64,000 nucleotides of DNA from Meridianimarinicoccus roseus (GTDB lineage: Bacteria; Pseudomonadota; Alphaproteobacteria; Rhodobacterales; Rhodobacteraceae), in contig NZ_QGKU01000015.1 of the NCBI RefSeq assembly GCF_003172915.1, positions 86,029-150,028 of the forward strand. Direction: 5' to 3'. Every line of letters starts with the position of its first letter. Position 1 is the stretch's first letter. A model generated the notes under the pieces. It made no database searches. It was not told the origin of the DNA and saw nothing but the letters and a program-made list of their open reading frames with translations. Positions 16,929-25,020 of the stretch are shown here, one piece after another. Position numbers and translations under genes: made by a program.

Positions 16929-17000
16929 CCGCAGGCATAGCCTGCCGGGCCCAACGGGATGAGACATCCGGCAGGATGTCGAAGACGGGCGGGAGGTCCC
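16929..17000 (-). repeat. Dispersed intergenic repeat, copy C
   Basis: The cleanest copy. It has a terminal hairpin GCAGGC-ATA-GCCTGC, then GGGCCCAACGGGATGA, a perfect central stem GACATCC-GGCA-GGATGTC (16963-16980), and GAAGACGGGCGGGAGG. Sits in the gap between the deformylase-like gene and fmt, pointing against their transcription. Confidence 0.8.
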
Positions 17001-17023
17001 CCGCCCAGCGAAAGGAAGCGATC

Positions 17024-17923
17024 ATGCGGCTGATTTTCATGGGCACGCCGGACTTCTCTGTGCCGGTTCTGGACGCGCTGATGCAGGCCGGGCACGAAAT
17101 CGCTGCGGTCTATTGCCAACCACCGCGGCCCGCCGGTCGGGGCAAGCGCGACCGTCCCAGCCCGGTGCAGGCGCGGGCCGAGGCGCTGGGCCTGCCGGTG
17201 CGCCACCCGCGCAGCTTGCGCGGCGCGGATGATCAGGCGGCCTTCGCCGCAATCGGGGCCGAGGCGGCGGTGGTCGTGGCCTACGGACTGATCCTGCCGC
17301 AGCCGATCCTCGACGCGCCCGCGCGGGGTTGCCTGAACATCCACGCCTCGCTGCTGCCACGCTGGCGCGGGGCGGCCCCGATCCAGCGCGCCATCATGGC
17401 GGGCGACGCGGAAACCGGCGTGTGCATCATGCAGATGGAAGCCGGGCTCGATACCGGGCCGGTGCTGCTGCGCGAAGCGGTGGCGATCGGTCCAACCGAC
17501 ACCGCCGCCGACCTGCACGACGCACTGTCAAGACTGGGCGCGCGGCTGGTGGTGACGGCGCTGGCGCAGATCGACACGCTTGCCCCGCAGCCCCAGCTTG
17601 ATACGGGCGTGACCTATGCCGCCAAGATCGACAAGGCCGAGGCGCGGATCGACTGGACCCGCGCCGCCGCCGAGATCGACCGGCAGGTGCGTGGCCTTGC
17701 GCCGTTTCCCGGCGCCTGGTGCCTTGCGGGGGGCAGGCGGCTCAAGCTGCTGCGCACGCGCTGTGTGTCTGGCTCCGGCCCGCCGGGCACCGTTCTGAAC
17801 GGATTTACCGTGGCCTGTGGGAGTGGGGCAATCGAGGTTCTGGAGGCGCAGCGCGAGGGCAAGCGCCCGATGCCCGCCGCCGAGGTGCTGCGCGGCGCCC
17901 CGCTGCCCGCCCGGCTGGACTGA
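17024..17923 (+). CDS. fmt: Methionyl-tRNA formyltransferase
   Basis: 299 aa, transfers the formyl group from 10-formyl-tetrahydrofolate to Met-tRNAfMet for translation initiation. Seen: [15 protein letters not shown] start, PAGRGKR, the catalytic block [20 protein letters not shown] (Asn/His) and [11 protein letters not shown], followed by the C-terminal OB-type domain with [16 protein letters not shown] at 17024 has AAAGGAAG upstream. Its partner deformylase is two genes upstream; the 10-formyl-THF donor is made by fhs/folD at 54-57 kb. Confidence 0.97.
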   Translation: MRLIFMGTPDFSVPVLDALMQAGHEIAAVYCQPPRPAGRGKRDRPSPVQARAEALGLPVRHPRSLRGADDQAAFAAIGAEAAVVVAYGLILPQPILDAPARGCLNIHASLLPRWRGAAPIQRAIMAGDAETGVCIMQMEAGLDTGPVLLREAVAIGPTDTAADLHDALSRLGARLVVTALAQIDTLAPQPQLDTGVTYAAKIDKAEARIDWTRAAAEIDRQVRGLAPFPGAWCLAGGRRLKLLRTRCVSGSGPPGTVLNGFTVACGSGAIEVLEAQREGKRPMPAAEVLRGAPLPARLD

Positions 17924-18032
17924 CCGCGCCGCCCATTCACGAAGGGTTGAGCGTGCGGGGCTATGCGGCGTCGGCGTTTGCGGGCACTGATGGCGGAAAG
18001 ACCGCAAGAAACGCCCCGAGCAGGAGTGCCCC

Positions 18033-18629
18033 ATGACCGACCCGATCACCCGCCGCCGCCTGATGGCGGGGGCTGCCGCCCTTGGCCTGACCGCCCGCGC
18101 GGCAACCGCCCAGACCGCCCCGGCGGACGCAGGCGCCACCGCCACCGCCGACGCCCCCGCCCGCGCTGCACGCAACCTTGCCGGGTTCCGCAGCCATGAC
18201 TGGCGCGAGCATTTCGACAACCGCGCCACCGACCTGCTGCTGGCCGATACGCGCACCCGGACGCTGCATTTCTGGCACCGGGACGGCCGACCGGTGCAGG
18301 TGTTTCCGACAAGCGTGCCGATCTCGCCCGAATTGACACGGCTCGGCTATACCGAAATCACGCAGAAGGTCGAAGGGCCGAGTTGGCGCCCCACCCCGTC
18401 CATGCGCGAGCGCAACCCGGAATGGCCCGCCGTGGTCGGCCCCGGCCCCGACAATCCGCTTGGCAGCCATGCGCTGTACCTGTCGTGGCAATATTACCGC
18501 ATCCACGGCACCCATGACGTGCGCAAGATCGGGCGTCCTTCGTCGGATGGGTGCATCGGGCTGTTCAACGAACAGATCGCGCTGCTGTACGATCAGGTCG
18601 AAGTGGGCGCGCAGGTCCGCCTTATCTGA
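18033..18629 (+). CDS. L,D-transpeptidase (YkuD) family protein, exported
   Basis: 198 aa. The N-terminus TRRRLMAGAAALGLTARA ending in AATAQ looks like a signal peptide with a twin-arginine-like RRR. The YkuD core follows: FWHRDGRPVQVFPTSV, NPLGSHALYLSW, IHGTHDVRKIGRPSSDGCIGLFN with H and the nucleophile C174 in the SDGCIG motif (SHGC in most members; Asp replaces His here). Such enzymes cross-link peptidoglycan 3-3 or attach proteins to it in the periplasm. Single gene, 109 bp after fmt and convergent with the TRIC gene. Confidence 0.88.
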   Translation: MTDPITRRRLMAGAAALGLTARAATAQTAPADAGATATADAPARAARNLAGFRSHDWREHFDNRATDLLLADTRTRTLHFWHRDGRPVQVFPTSVPISPELTRLGYTEITQKVEGPSWRPTPSMRERNPEWPAVVGPGPDNPLGSHALYLSWQYYRIHGTHDVRKIGRPSSDGCIGLFNEQIALLYDQVEVGAQVRLI

Positions 18630-18725
18630 TCAATAGGATCGCGGCTGATCCGGCGGGCGGGCCTGCGGCCCGACACGACCCCGGCAGCGCGCCCGCGCGC
18701 TGCGCCGCTTGTTGCTGGCGGGGGT

Positions 18726-19352
18726 CTACTTGTGCCGGGGCGGACGCGGCTTGTAGGCCTGAAGCCGCCAGCCCAGCCGGATCGACCCTGCGCGAAGCGC
18801 GAAGGTCACGGCCATGCAGGCCGCCAGCGGCAACCATGGCATATCGGTCAGGGTGAAGGCCAGTTGCGCCGCGATCGCCCCGGCGAAGGCGGCGGTGACA
18901 TACAGTTCTCCCGCCTTCAGCACCAGTGGCACCTCGTTGCACACCACGTCGCGCATCAGCCCGCCGAAGCATCCCGTGATGACACCCATGAGCGTCACGA
19001 TCACCGGGCCGTGCCCCGTTCCGATCGTCGCGGCGACCCCGGCGGCCACCGCCACCGACAGCGCTACCGCGTCGAGCCAGAGCAGAACGCGATACCGGCT
19101 TTCCAGGAAATGCGCGGTGAAGAAAACCAGGACCGCCGCGGCCGAGGCCAGCAGCACGAAATGCGGCGCCTGCACCCAGAACACCGGCGCCCGATCCAGC
19201 AGGAGATCGCGCACGGTGCCGCCGCCCACCGCCGTCAGGCAGGCCACGAACAGGAAGCCCACGAGGTCGAGCAGCGCGCGGCTTGCCACAAGCGCGCCGG
19301 TCAGCGCGAAGACGAAGACGGCGGCTAGATCGAGAAGCGCGGGTGGGCTCAT
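18726..19352 (-). CDS. TRIC (UPF0126) family cation channel protein
   Basis: 208 aa integral membrane protein with seven hydrophobic segments arranged as two repeats, each with the glycine-rich signature: [15 protein letters not shown] and [18 protein letters not shown]. Prokaryotic TRIC homologues form K+-permeable trimeric channels. Last gene of the ispH operon; its ATG overlaps the rnhA stop by four bases (ATGA). Confidence 0.9.
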   Translation of the reverse strand: MSPPALLDLAAVFVFALTGALVASRALLDLVGFLFVACLTAVGGGTVRDLLLDRAPVFWVQAPHFVLLASAAAVLVFFTAHFLESRYRVLLWLDAVALSVAVAAGVAATIGTGHGPVIVTLMGVITGCFGGLMRDVVCNEVPLVLKAGELYVTAAFAGAIAAQLAFTLTDMPWLPLAACMAVTFALRAGSIRLGWRLQAYKPRPPRHK

Positions 19353-19816
19353 GCGCCACCCCGGCCCGGTTTGAACGGTGCCATGCCTGCGCGCGCCAGT
19401 TCGTCCGCGCGTTCGTTCTCCGGGTGGCCCGCGTGGCCCTTGACCCATTCCCAGGTCACGTCATGGCGCGCGGCGGCGGCGTCCAGCCTGCGCCAAAGGT
19501 CCTCGTTCTTGACGGGTTTCTTCTGCGAGGTCTTCCAGCCGTTGCGCTTCCAGCCGTGGATCCACTGGGTCACGCCGCCCTTCACATAGGCGCTGTCGGT
19601 GACCACCGTCACCGCCGAGGGCCGGACGAGGGTCTCCAGCGCGTGGATCGCGGCCAGCAGTTCCATCCGGTTGTTGGTGGTGTCGGCCTCGCCGCCGCTC
19701 AATTCCCGCTCGCGCAGCACCGCTTCTCCGTCGCGCGCGATCAGCAGCGCGCCCCAGCCGCCGGGTCCCGGATTGCCGCTGCACGCGCCGTCGGTATAGG
19801 CGTAGAGCCGGGTCAT
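19349..19816 (-). CDS. rnhA: Ribonuclease HI
   Basis: 155 aa, degrades the RNA strand of RNA-DNA hybrids during replication and repair. Active-site acidic residues in order: [16 protein letters not shown] (Asp), NNRMELLAA (Glu), VTDSAYV (Asp) and ENERADELA (Asp), with the basic handle [26 protein letters not shown] overlaps with the GST gene upstream and TRIC downstream show tight coupling. Confidence 0.97.
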   Translation of the reverse strand: MTRLYAYTDGACSGNPGPGGWGALLIARDGEAVLRERELSGGEADTTNNRMELLAAIHALETLVRPSAVTVVTDSAYVKGGVTQWIHGWKRNGWKTSQKKPVKNEDLWRRLDAAAARHDVTWEWVKGHAGHPENERADELARAGMAPFKPGRGGA

Positions 19817-20436
19817 GCGGGCACCTGAAGCGGCACGTAACCGGGCAGGGCGGCGATGCGTGCGCACCAGGCGGCGATGGCGGGAAAGCGGTCCATGTCG
19901 TAGCCGCCGCGCGATCCTGAAGAGTGTGTGTATCCGTAGACCGCGATATCGGCGAGGCTGGGCGCGTCCCCCACGAGCCAGTTGCGCCCTGCGAGGTGGG
20001 CATCGAGCAGCGCCAGCAGAGTGTGCCCGTCCTCCAGAAGCGCTGCGAGCCGTTCGGGCGTCGCCTGCGCCGCGCGCTCGGGGTAGCAGCGCAGCGAGGC
20101 GCGCACGGCGATCACGCCTTCCAGCCGGTTCTGTTCGAAGAACATCCATCCCAGCATCTGCGCCTGCGCCAGCGGGTCCGCCGGGATGAAGGCTGAACCT
20201 TGCGCGAGATACCACAGGATCGCGCCGGATTCGGACAGGATCGTACCGTCTGCGAGGTGCAGCGCGGGCACCTTGCCCAGCGGCAGCGCGCCTGCTGCGC
20301 GGGCTTGCGCCAGCGCCGAACTGGCGTTTTCGCAATCCACCTGCCGGTAAGAGCGGTGCAGGAGCCCCAGCAGCAGTTGCACCTTGTAGCTGTTGCCGGA
20401 GGACGGCATCGCGTAGAGCGTCAGATCTTGGGTCAT
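19813..20436 (-). CDS. Glutathione S-transferase family protein
   Basis: 207 aa with the thioredoxin-like N-domain ([19 protein letters not shown], catalytic Ser probably in the SSGNS loop; [21 protein letters not shown] with the cis-Pro and the glutathione-binding ES) and the all-helical C-domain ([18 protein letters not shown]). Substrate unknown. Separated by one base from DUF3429 upstream and overlapping rnhA downstream. Confidence 0.9.
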   Translation of the reverse strand: MTQDLTLYAMPSSGNSYKVQLLLGLLHRSYRQVDCENASSALAQARAAGALPLGKVPALHLADGTILSESGAILWYLAQGSAFIPADPLAQAQMLGWMFFEQNRLEGVIAVRASLRCYPERAAQATPERLAALLEDGHTLLALLDAHLAGRNWLVGDAPSLADIAVYGYTHSSGSRGGYDMDRFPAIAAWCARIAALPGYVPLQVPA

Positions 20437-20437
20437 G

Positions 20438-20914
20438 TCAGAACAGCAGTCCCAGTGTGAGGCAGCCCACCACGAGCACGGTCAGCAGGCTGCGCAGGTT
20501 CATCCACCAGGGCGGCGCGAGGCCGACGCGGGCGAAGCCGTAATCGAGGCCGAGCAGCCCGAGGAAGCCCGCGATCAGCGCCCAGGTCGCCCGGTCCTCG
20601 CCGCCGCCGACAAGAAAAAATGTCCAAAGTGCGGGGATCACACTGACCGTGAATCCGATGGCGGCCGTGCGCCCTTCGGTCCGGGCGGCGAAGCCCCACA
20701 GCACCCCGGACATGAAAGACAGGATCACCGCGCCGTAGAAGATGAGCACGTATTGCCCGGCGAAGCGCGGTCCTAGGGTGCGCACCGCCCAGCCGTGCAG
20801 GGCCGGGTTCATGTCGGTCAGCGCCCCCCAGACGAAGGGCAGCACCCCGGCGAGCCCCAACGCGAGAGCAGCGGTCGGGATACGCGGCTCGCCTCCCGGC
20901 GGGCGGTTGGTCAT
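20438..20914 (-). CDS. DUF3429 domain-containing inner-membrane protein
   Basis: 158 aa with five hydrophobic helices. Family-like signatures: ALGLAGVLPFVWGAL, FYGAVILSFMSGVLWGFA and the closing WWMNLRSLLTVLVVGCLTLGL. Function unknown. ATG overlaps the lysE-family stop (ATGA) in the ispH operon, so translation is coupled. Confidence 0.85.
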   Translation of the reverse strand: MTNRPPGGEPRIPTAALALGLAGVLPFVWGALTDMNPALHGWAVRTLGPRFAGQYVLIFYGAVILSFMSGVLWGFAARTEGRTAAIGFTVSVIPALWTFFLVGGGEDRATWALIAGFLGLLGLDYGFARVGLAPPWWMNLRSLLTVLVVGCLTLGLLF

Positions 20915-21525
20915 GCCCGTTCCACCGCCAGACGGGCGGCAAGCGCCGCGAAGACCCCGGCGAAGCCGCGGTTCAGCCAGCGCAGCACGCCGGGCCGACC
21001 AAAGAGCCGCACACGCACCGCGTCTGCAAACAGCCCGTAGCCGACGAAGACGGCAAAGGTCAGCGCCATGAACACCGCGCCCATCGCCGCCATCTCGGCG
21101 CTGGCGCTGGACGGATCGCCCGACAAGAAGGGCGGCAGGAGCGCGAGGAAGAAGATCGACAGCTTGGGGTTCAGGATGTTGATGAGAGCGCCGCGCACTG
21201 CGATCGCGGTGGCGGGGGTGGCGCTTCGGTCGGGCGCAACGGACAGGGCGCCGTCCGATTTCAGGGCCTGCCACGCAAGCCACAGAAGATAGGCGACGCC
21301 GGCGAACTTCACGATCTGGAACGCCAGCGCGCTGGTATGCAACAGTGCCGCCAGCCCCAGCATCGCCGCGGCGAGGTGCGGCACGATGCCGAAGGTGCAA
21401 CCCGTCGCGGCGGCGATGGCCGCGCGGCGGCCTTGCCCGAGACCGATGGCAAGGGTGTAGATCACGCCGGTGCCGGGGGCGATGACGACGACGAAGGCGG
21501 TCAGCAGGAACTGGAGCGACAGCAT
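20911..21525 (-). CDS. LysE/RhtB-family amino-acid exporter
   Basis: 204 aa, six hydrophobic segments. Typical features: FVVVIAPGTGVIYTLAIGLGQGRRAAI at the N-terminus, LKFAGVAYLLWLAWQAL-type helix 3, and FINPK-like INILNPKLSIFFLALLPPF. Members export amino acids such as lysine, threonine or homoserine; the substrate is not predictable. The ATG at 21525 follows GGAGGACT-type spacing; 10 bp after ispH. Confidence 0.9.
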   Translation of the reverse strand: MLSLQFLLTAFVVVIAPGTGVIYTLAIGLGQGRRAAIAAATGCTFGIVPHLAAAMLGLAALLHTSALAFQIVKFAGVAYLLWLAWQALKSDGALSVAPDRSATPATAIAVRGALINILNPKLSIFFLALLPPFLSGDPSSASAEMAAMGAVFMALTFAVFVGYGLFADAVRVRLFGRPGVLRWLNRGFAGVFAALAARLAVERA

Positions 21526-21535
21526 GGAGGACTCC

Positions 21536-22486
21536 TCAAGCCGGTGCGCGCAGCACGCGCGGCACCTTGAATTCGACATTCTCCTGCGCGGTTTCGACCA
21601 GTTCCACGGTCACGTCCCAACGAGCGCGGAAGGCGTCGATCACCTCGGTCACGAGGGTTTCGGGGGCCGAGGCGCCGGCCGTGACGGCCAGCGTGCGGAT
21701 GCCGTCGAGGGCGCGGAAGTCGATATCGGCGGCACGCTGGACAAGCTGGGCGTAGGCGCATCCGGCCCGCGCGCCGACATCGACAAGGCGTTTCGAGTTG
21801 CTGGAATTCGGTGCGCCGACCACGAGCAGCGCATCGGCGCGAGGGGCAGCCGCCTTCACCGCCTCCTGCCGATTGGTGGTGGCATAGCAGATGTCTTCCT
21901 TGTGGGGGCCGACAATGGCGGGAAAGCGCGCCTTCAGCGCGGCGACGATGCCGGCGGTGTCGTCCACCGACAGCGTGGTCTGGGTGACGAAGGCAAGCGC
22001 CTGCGGGTCGCGCGGCGCGACAGTGGCCACGTCCGCCTCGGTTTCGACCAGCAGGACGTCGCCGTCGGGCAACTGGCCCATCGTACCGATCGTCTCGGGG
22101 TGGCCTGCATGGCCGATCATGATGATCTGCAGCCCGTTCTCGGCGTGCCGGGCGGCTTCGATATGGACCTTGCTGACCAGCGGACAGGTGGCATCGACAT
22201 AGACCATGCGGCGGCGTTCGGCCTCGGCCGGTACGGCCTTGGGCACGCCATGTGCCGAGAAGATGACCGGGCGGTCGGGCGGGCAGTCGTCCAGTTCCTC
22301 GACGAAGACGGCGCCCTTGGCGCGCAGCCCATCGACGACATACTTGTTGTGCACGATCTCGTGCCGGACATAGACAGGCGCGCCCCATTTCTCGATCGCC
22401 ATCTCGACGATCTTGATGGCGCGGTCCACGCCGGCGCAGAAGCCGCGCGGCGCGGCGAGCAGGATCGTGAGGGGGGGTAGGGTCAT
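21536..22486 (-). CDS. ispH: 4-hydroxy-3-methylbut-2-enyl diphosphate reductase
   Basis: 316 aa iron-sulfur enzyme, last step of the MEP isoprenoid pathway, giving IPP and DMAPP. Cluster cysteines in [13 protein letters not shown] (C17), DATCPLV and the third in the [12 protein letters not shown] segment; substrate-binding SAHGVP, THH-like GHAGHPE and [10 protein letters not shown] are all present. First gene of a six-gene minus-strand operon (ispH, lysE-type, DUF3429, GST, rnhA, TRIC). Confidence 0.97.
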   Translation of the reverse strand: MTLPPLTILLAAPRGFCAGVDRAIKIVEMAIEKWGAPVYVRHEIVHNKYVVDGLRAKGAVFVEELDDCPPDRPVIFSAHGVPKAVPAEAERRRMVYVDATCPLVSKVHIEAARHAENGLQIIMIGHAGHPETIGTMGQLPDGDVLLVETEADVATVAPRDPQALAFVTQTTLSVDDTAGIVAALKARFPAIVGPHKEDICYATTNRQEAVKAAAPRADALLVVGAPNSSNSKRLVDVGARAGCAYAQLVQRAADIDFRALDGIRTLAVTAGASAPETLVTEVIDAFRARWDVTVELVETAQENVEFKVPRVLRAPA

Positions 22487-22790
22487 GGCAGTCTCCGGGT
22501 CCTGCGACAGACCTAAGCGACCGCGCCGCGCGGGTCCAGAGGGCAGGGCGCGGCCGGGGCCGAATGGCGCGGGGCTGGCGCGGGCGTGACGTGATCTTGC
22601 CGGCAGGGAAGGTCGGACAACGGCGGTGCGCCGAGGGACAAGGGAGGGCCGGACTGCAGGGATTGCAACGCGGGGACGACGCGGGGTGGTCCGGCACGAG
22701 CGGACGCGGGAGCGCCGTACCAAGGTCGACAGCGATGCGCGCAGCGGCCATCGCGGCGGTGTCTGCCAGCAATTCGGGGTGCGTCGCATG
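22487..22790. other. 304 bp gene-free stretch upstream of ispH
   Basis: Between ispH start and the YqaA-like stop on the minus strand; it should contain the ispH operon promoter. GC-rich without an obvious -35/-10 pair, hairpin with T run, or repeat. Nothing further recognised. Confidence 0.4.
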
Positions 22791-23240
22791 TCATCCGCCG
22801 GCCGCGTGTACCGTAACCCAGGCCAGCACGGCGTAGCGGCCTGTCTTCGCCAGCGCCACCAGCCCGAGAAACAGCCAGAACGGGGTGCGCATGATCCCGG
22901 CGACAACGGTGAACCCGTCTCCGAACGGGGCCCATGACATCAGCAGCGTCCATACTCCATAGCGCGCGTACCATCCCTGGGCGCGCTCCAGCTGGCGGTC
23001 GCTCACCGGGAACCAGCGGCTGCCGCGGAACCGTTCCACCCCGAGGCCCATCGCGTAGTTCACCACCGACCCCGCGGTGTTCCCGATGCTCGCCACGGTC
23101 ACGATCAACCAGAGCGGCGCCGTGCCAGCCACCTGCAGCCCGACAAACACGATTTCGGACTGGAACGGCAGAAGCGTTGCCGCGCCGAACGCGGCTGCGA
23201 ACAATCCGGCCAGCGCTCCGGCGGCGGGCAGGCTCAGCAT
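22791..23240 (-). CDS. YqaA/DedA-like (VTT/SNARE-associated) membrane protein
   Basis: 149 aa. Start taken at the ATG complement 23238-23240, giving [19 protein letters not shown]; a longer frame upstream overlaps the NYN gene. Seen: [35 protein letters not shown], and [22 protein letters not shown], the short YqaA type of DedA-related proteins. Probably an inner-membrane flippase-like protein; no direct function known. 25 bp after the NYN gene. Confidence 0.85.
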   Translation of the reverse strand: MLSLPAAGALAGLFAAAFGAATLLPFQSEIVFVGLQVAGTAPLWLIVTVASIGNTAGSVVNYAMGLGVERFRGSRWFPVSDRQLERAQGWYARYGVWTLLMSWAPFGDGFTVVAGIMRTPFWLFLGLVALAKTGRYAVLAWVTVHAAGG

Positions 23241-23265
23241 CGTGCCGCCGCCCCGGATCCCTGCG

Positions 23266-23862
23266 TCAACGCGACTGCGTTTCGGTCGGCGCGCTGCCCC
23301 CGTTTCCGTTGCCCTCGTACTCGCGCGCAAATTCGCGCGGGGGGCGACCGATCACGTCCTTCAACTCGTCCAGTTCGATGAAATTGTCCGCCTGCCTGCG
23401 CAGGTCGTCCGAGATCATCGGCGGCTGGCTGCGGATCGTCGAGACGACGGACACCCGCACACCCTTGCGCTGCAACGCCTCTATCAGCGGCCGGAAGTCG
23501 CCGTCGCCAGAGAACAAGACAATGTGATCGACATGGGGGGCAAGTTCGAGCGCATCGACCGTCAGTTCGATGTCCATGTTCCCCTTGACCTTGCGTCGGC
23601 CCTGACTGTCCGTGTACTCCTTGGCCGGCTTGGTGACCATGGAGAAACCGTTGTAGTTGAGCCAGTCGACAAGCGGCCGTATCGGGGAGTATTCTTCATT
23701 CTCGAGCAGCGCAGTGTAGTAGAACGCACGCAGAAGTTTGCCCCGCCGCATGAATTCCTGGCGCAACAGCTTGTAATCGATATCAAAACCCAAAGCGCGT
23801 GCAGCTGCATACAGATTTGCCCCGTCAATAAACAGGGCAAGACGTTCGTCACGATAAAACAT
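23266..23862 (-). CDS. NYN-domain (LabA-like) putative ribonuclease
   Basis: 198 aa PIN-like fold of the NYN/LabA group. Conserved acidic and aromatic positions: LALFIDGANLYAAA (Asp-Asn), AFYYTALLENEEYS, KGNMDIELTVDAL (Asp-Glu) and IVLFSGDGDFRPLIEAL (SGDGDF), with RKGVRVSVVS after it. Likely a metal-dependent RNase, cytosolic. A Gly/Asn-rich tail ends the protein. Divergent from folK over 121 bp. Confidence 0.9.
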   Translation of the reverse strand: MFYRDERLALFIDGANLYAAARALGFDIDYKLLRQEFMRRGKLLRAFYYTALLENEEYSPIRPLVDWLNYNGFSMVTKPAKEYTDSQGRRKVKGNMDIELTVDALELAPHVDHIVLFSGDGDFRPLIEALQRKGVRVSVVSTIRSQPPMISDDLRRQADNFIELDELKDVIGRPPREFAREYEGNGNGGSAPTETQSR

Positions 23863-23983
23863 CCAACCTTCCCTTCGTAATATCCCGGGGCAGGCAATGC
23901 TGGTTGCAAGCCACAGAATGATAAGGTCTTAGGCAAATATGACAGTTACGCAACACGAAAAACCTGAAAGAGAACTGTAGCAG

Positions 23984-24559
23984 ATGCCTCGGGCCAATGC
24001 ACTGATAGCGCTGGGCGCGAACCTCAAGTCACGAATTGGTGTGCCTTTGGACACACTTGCGGCGGCCCTGAAGTTGCTTTCGGCCGACGGCTACACGGTC
24101 GAAAAGGCGAGCCTGTTTTATGCCACACCGTGCTTTCCGGCAGGCGTGGGGCCTGACTACGTGAATGCCTGCGCCGTGCTTAGCCTGCCCGAAGCGGCCG
24201 GACCGGACGATGTTCTGGCGCATTTGACCGCGGTCGAATCCGCATGTGGGCGCGCGCGCACGGATCGCTGGGGCGCGCGGACGGCCGATCTGGACCTGCT
24301 GTCGCTGGGCGAGGCGGTGCTGCCCGATGCCGAAGAGCAGGCGCGCTGGCGCAACCTGCCGCTGGAGGAACAGATGGAGCGCGCGCCGGACCGGCTGATC
24401 CTGCCGCATCCGCGCCTTCAGGACCGCGCCTTCGTGCTGGTCCCGCTGGCCGAGATCGCGCCGGACTGGCGCCATCCGCTGCTGGGCCGCACCGTCGCAC
24501 AGCTTTGCGCCGCGCTGCCCGAGGCGGACCGCGCCGCGGTGCGCCAGCTGGCCGCCTAG
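23984..24559 (+). CDS. folK: 2-amino-4-hydroxy-6-hydroxymethyldihydropteridine pyrophosphokinase
   Basis: 191 aa enzyme that pyrophosphorylates hydroxymethyl-dihydropterin in folate synthesis. Motifs: [29 protein letters not shown], the signature [15 protein letters not shown] and [21 protein letters not shown]. Slightly longer than the E. coli protein because of an insert around [16 protein letters not shown]. Followed by rpoZ, the conserved Rhodobacterales order. Confidence 0.95.
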   Translation: MPRANALIALGANLKSRIGVPLDTLAAALKLLSADGYTVEKASLFYATPCFPAGVGPDYVNACAVLSLPEAAGPDDVLAHLTAVESACGRARTDRWGARTADLDLLSLGEAVLPDAEEQARWRNLPLEEQMERAPDRLILPHPRLQDRAFVLVPLAEIAPDWRHPLLGRTVAQLCAALPEADRAAVRQLAA

Positions 24560-24594
24560 CCGCGCTGCGGCGCCGGGTTGCATCCGGCGGGGAT

Positions 24595-24623
24595 TTGGTC
24601 TAGCCGTGCGATTCCCGTATTCC
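24595..24623 (+). promoter_or_regulatory. Candidate sigma-70 promoter for rpoZ
   Basis: TTGGTC (24595-24600), 17 bp spacer, TATTCC (24618-24623), ending 20 bp before the rpoZ ATG. It lies in the short folK-rpoZ gap. Only a sequence match. Confidence 0.35.
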
Positions 24624-24642
24624 TTGCTACAGGAGCCGAATC

Positions 24643-24996
24643 ATGGCCCGCGTCACCGTTGAAGACTGCGTCGACAAAGTTCCGAACCGGTTCGAACTGG
24701 TCATGCTTGCCGCCCATCGCGCCCGTGAAATCACCTCCGGCTCGCCAGTGACGGTGGATCGTGACAACGACAAGAACCCCGTCGTCAGCCTGCGCGAGAT
24801 CGCCGAGGAAACCCAAGGCGCCGACGCTCTGCGCGAGCGGATGATCGAAAGCCACCAAACCCAGATCGAAGTCGACGAACCCGAGGACGACCAGATGTCG
24901 CTGCTGATGGGGGTCGAGTCGGACCGTCCGGCCGAAGACGATCTGTCCGAGGAGAAGTTGCTGCGCGCGCTGATGCAGGCGCAGGAAAACGGCTGA
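24643..24996 (+). CDS. rpoZ: RNA polymerase omega subunit
   Basis: 117 aa. Starts [19 protein letters not shown] with [12 protein letters not shown] and the [11 protein letters not shown] stretch, all standard omega. Binds the beta' C-terminus and, in Proteobacteria, contributes to a ppGpp site; fitting, the next gene is rel. SD-like CAGGAG at 24630-24635, eight bases before the start. Confidence 0.97.
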   Translation: MARVTVEDCVDKVPNRFELVMLAAHRAREITSGSPVTVDRDNDKNPVVSLREIAEETQGADALRERMIESHQTQIEVDEPEDDQMSLLMGVESDRPAEDDLSEEKLLRALMQAQENG

Positions 24997-25020
24997 CCCA
25001 CCGGTCGGGCGCGGAGCGGC

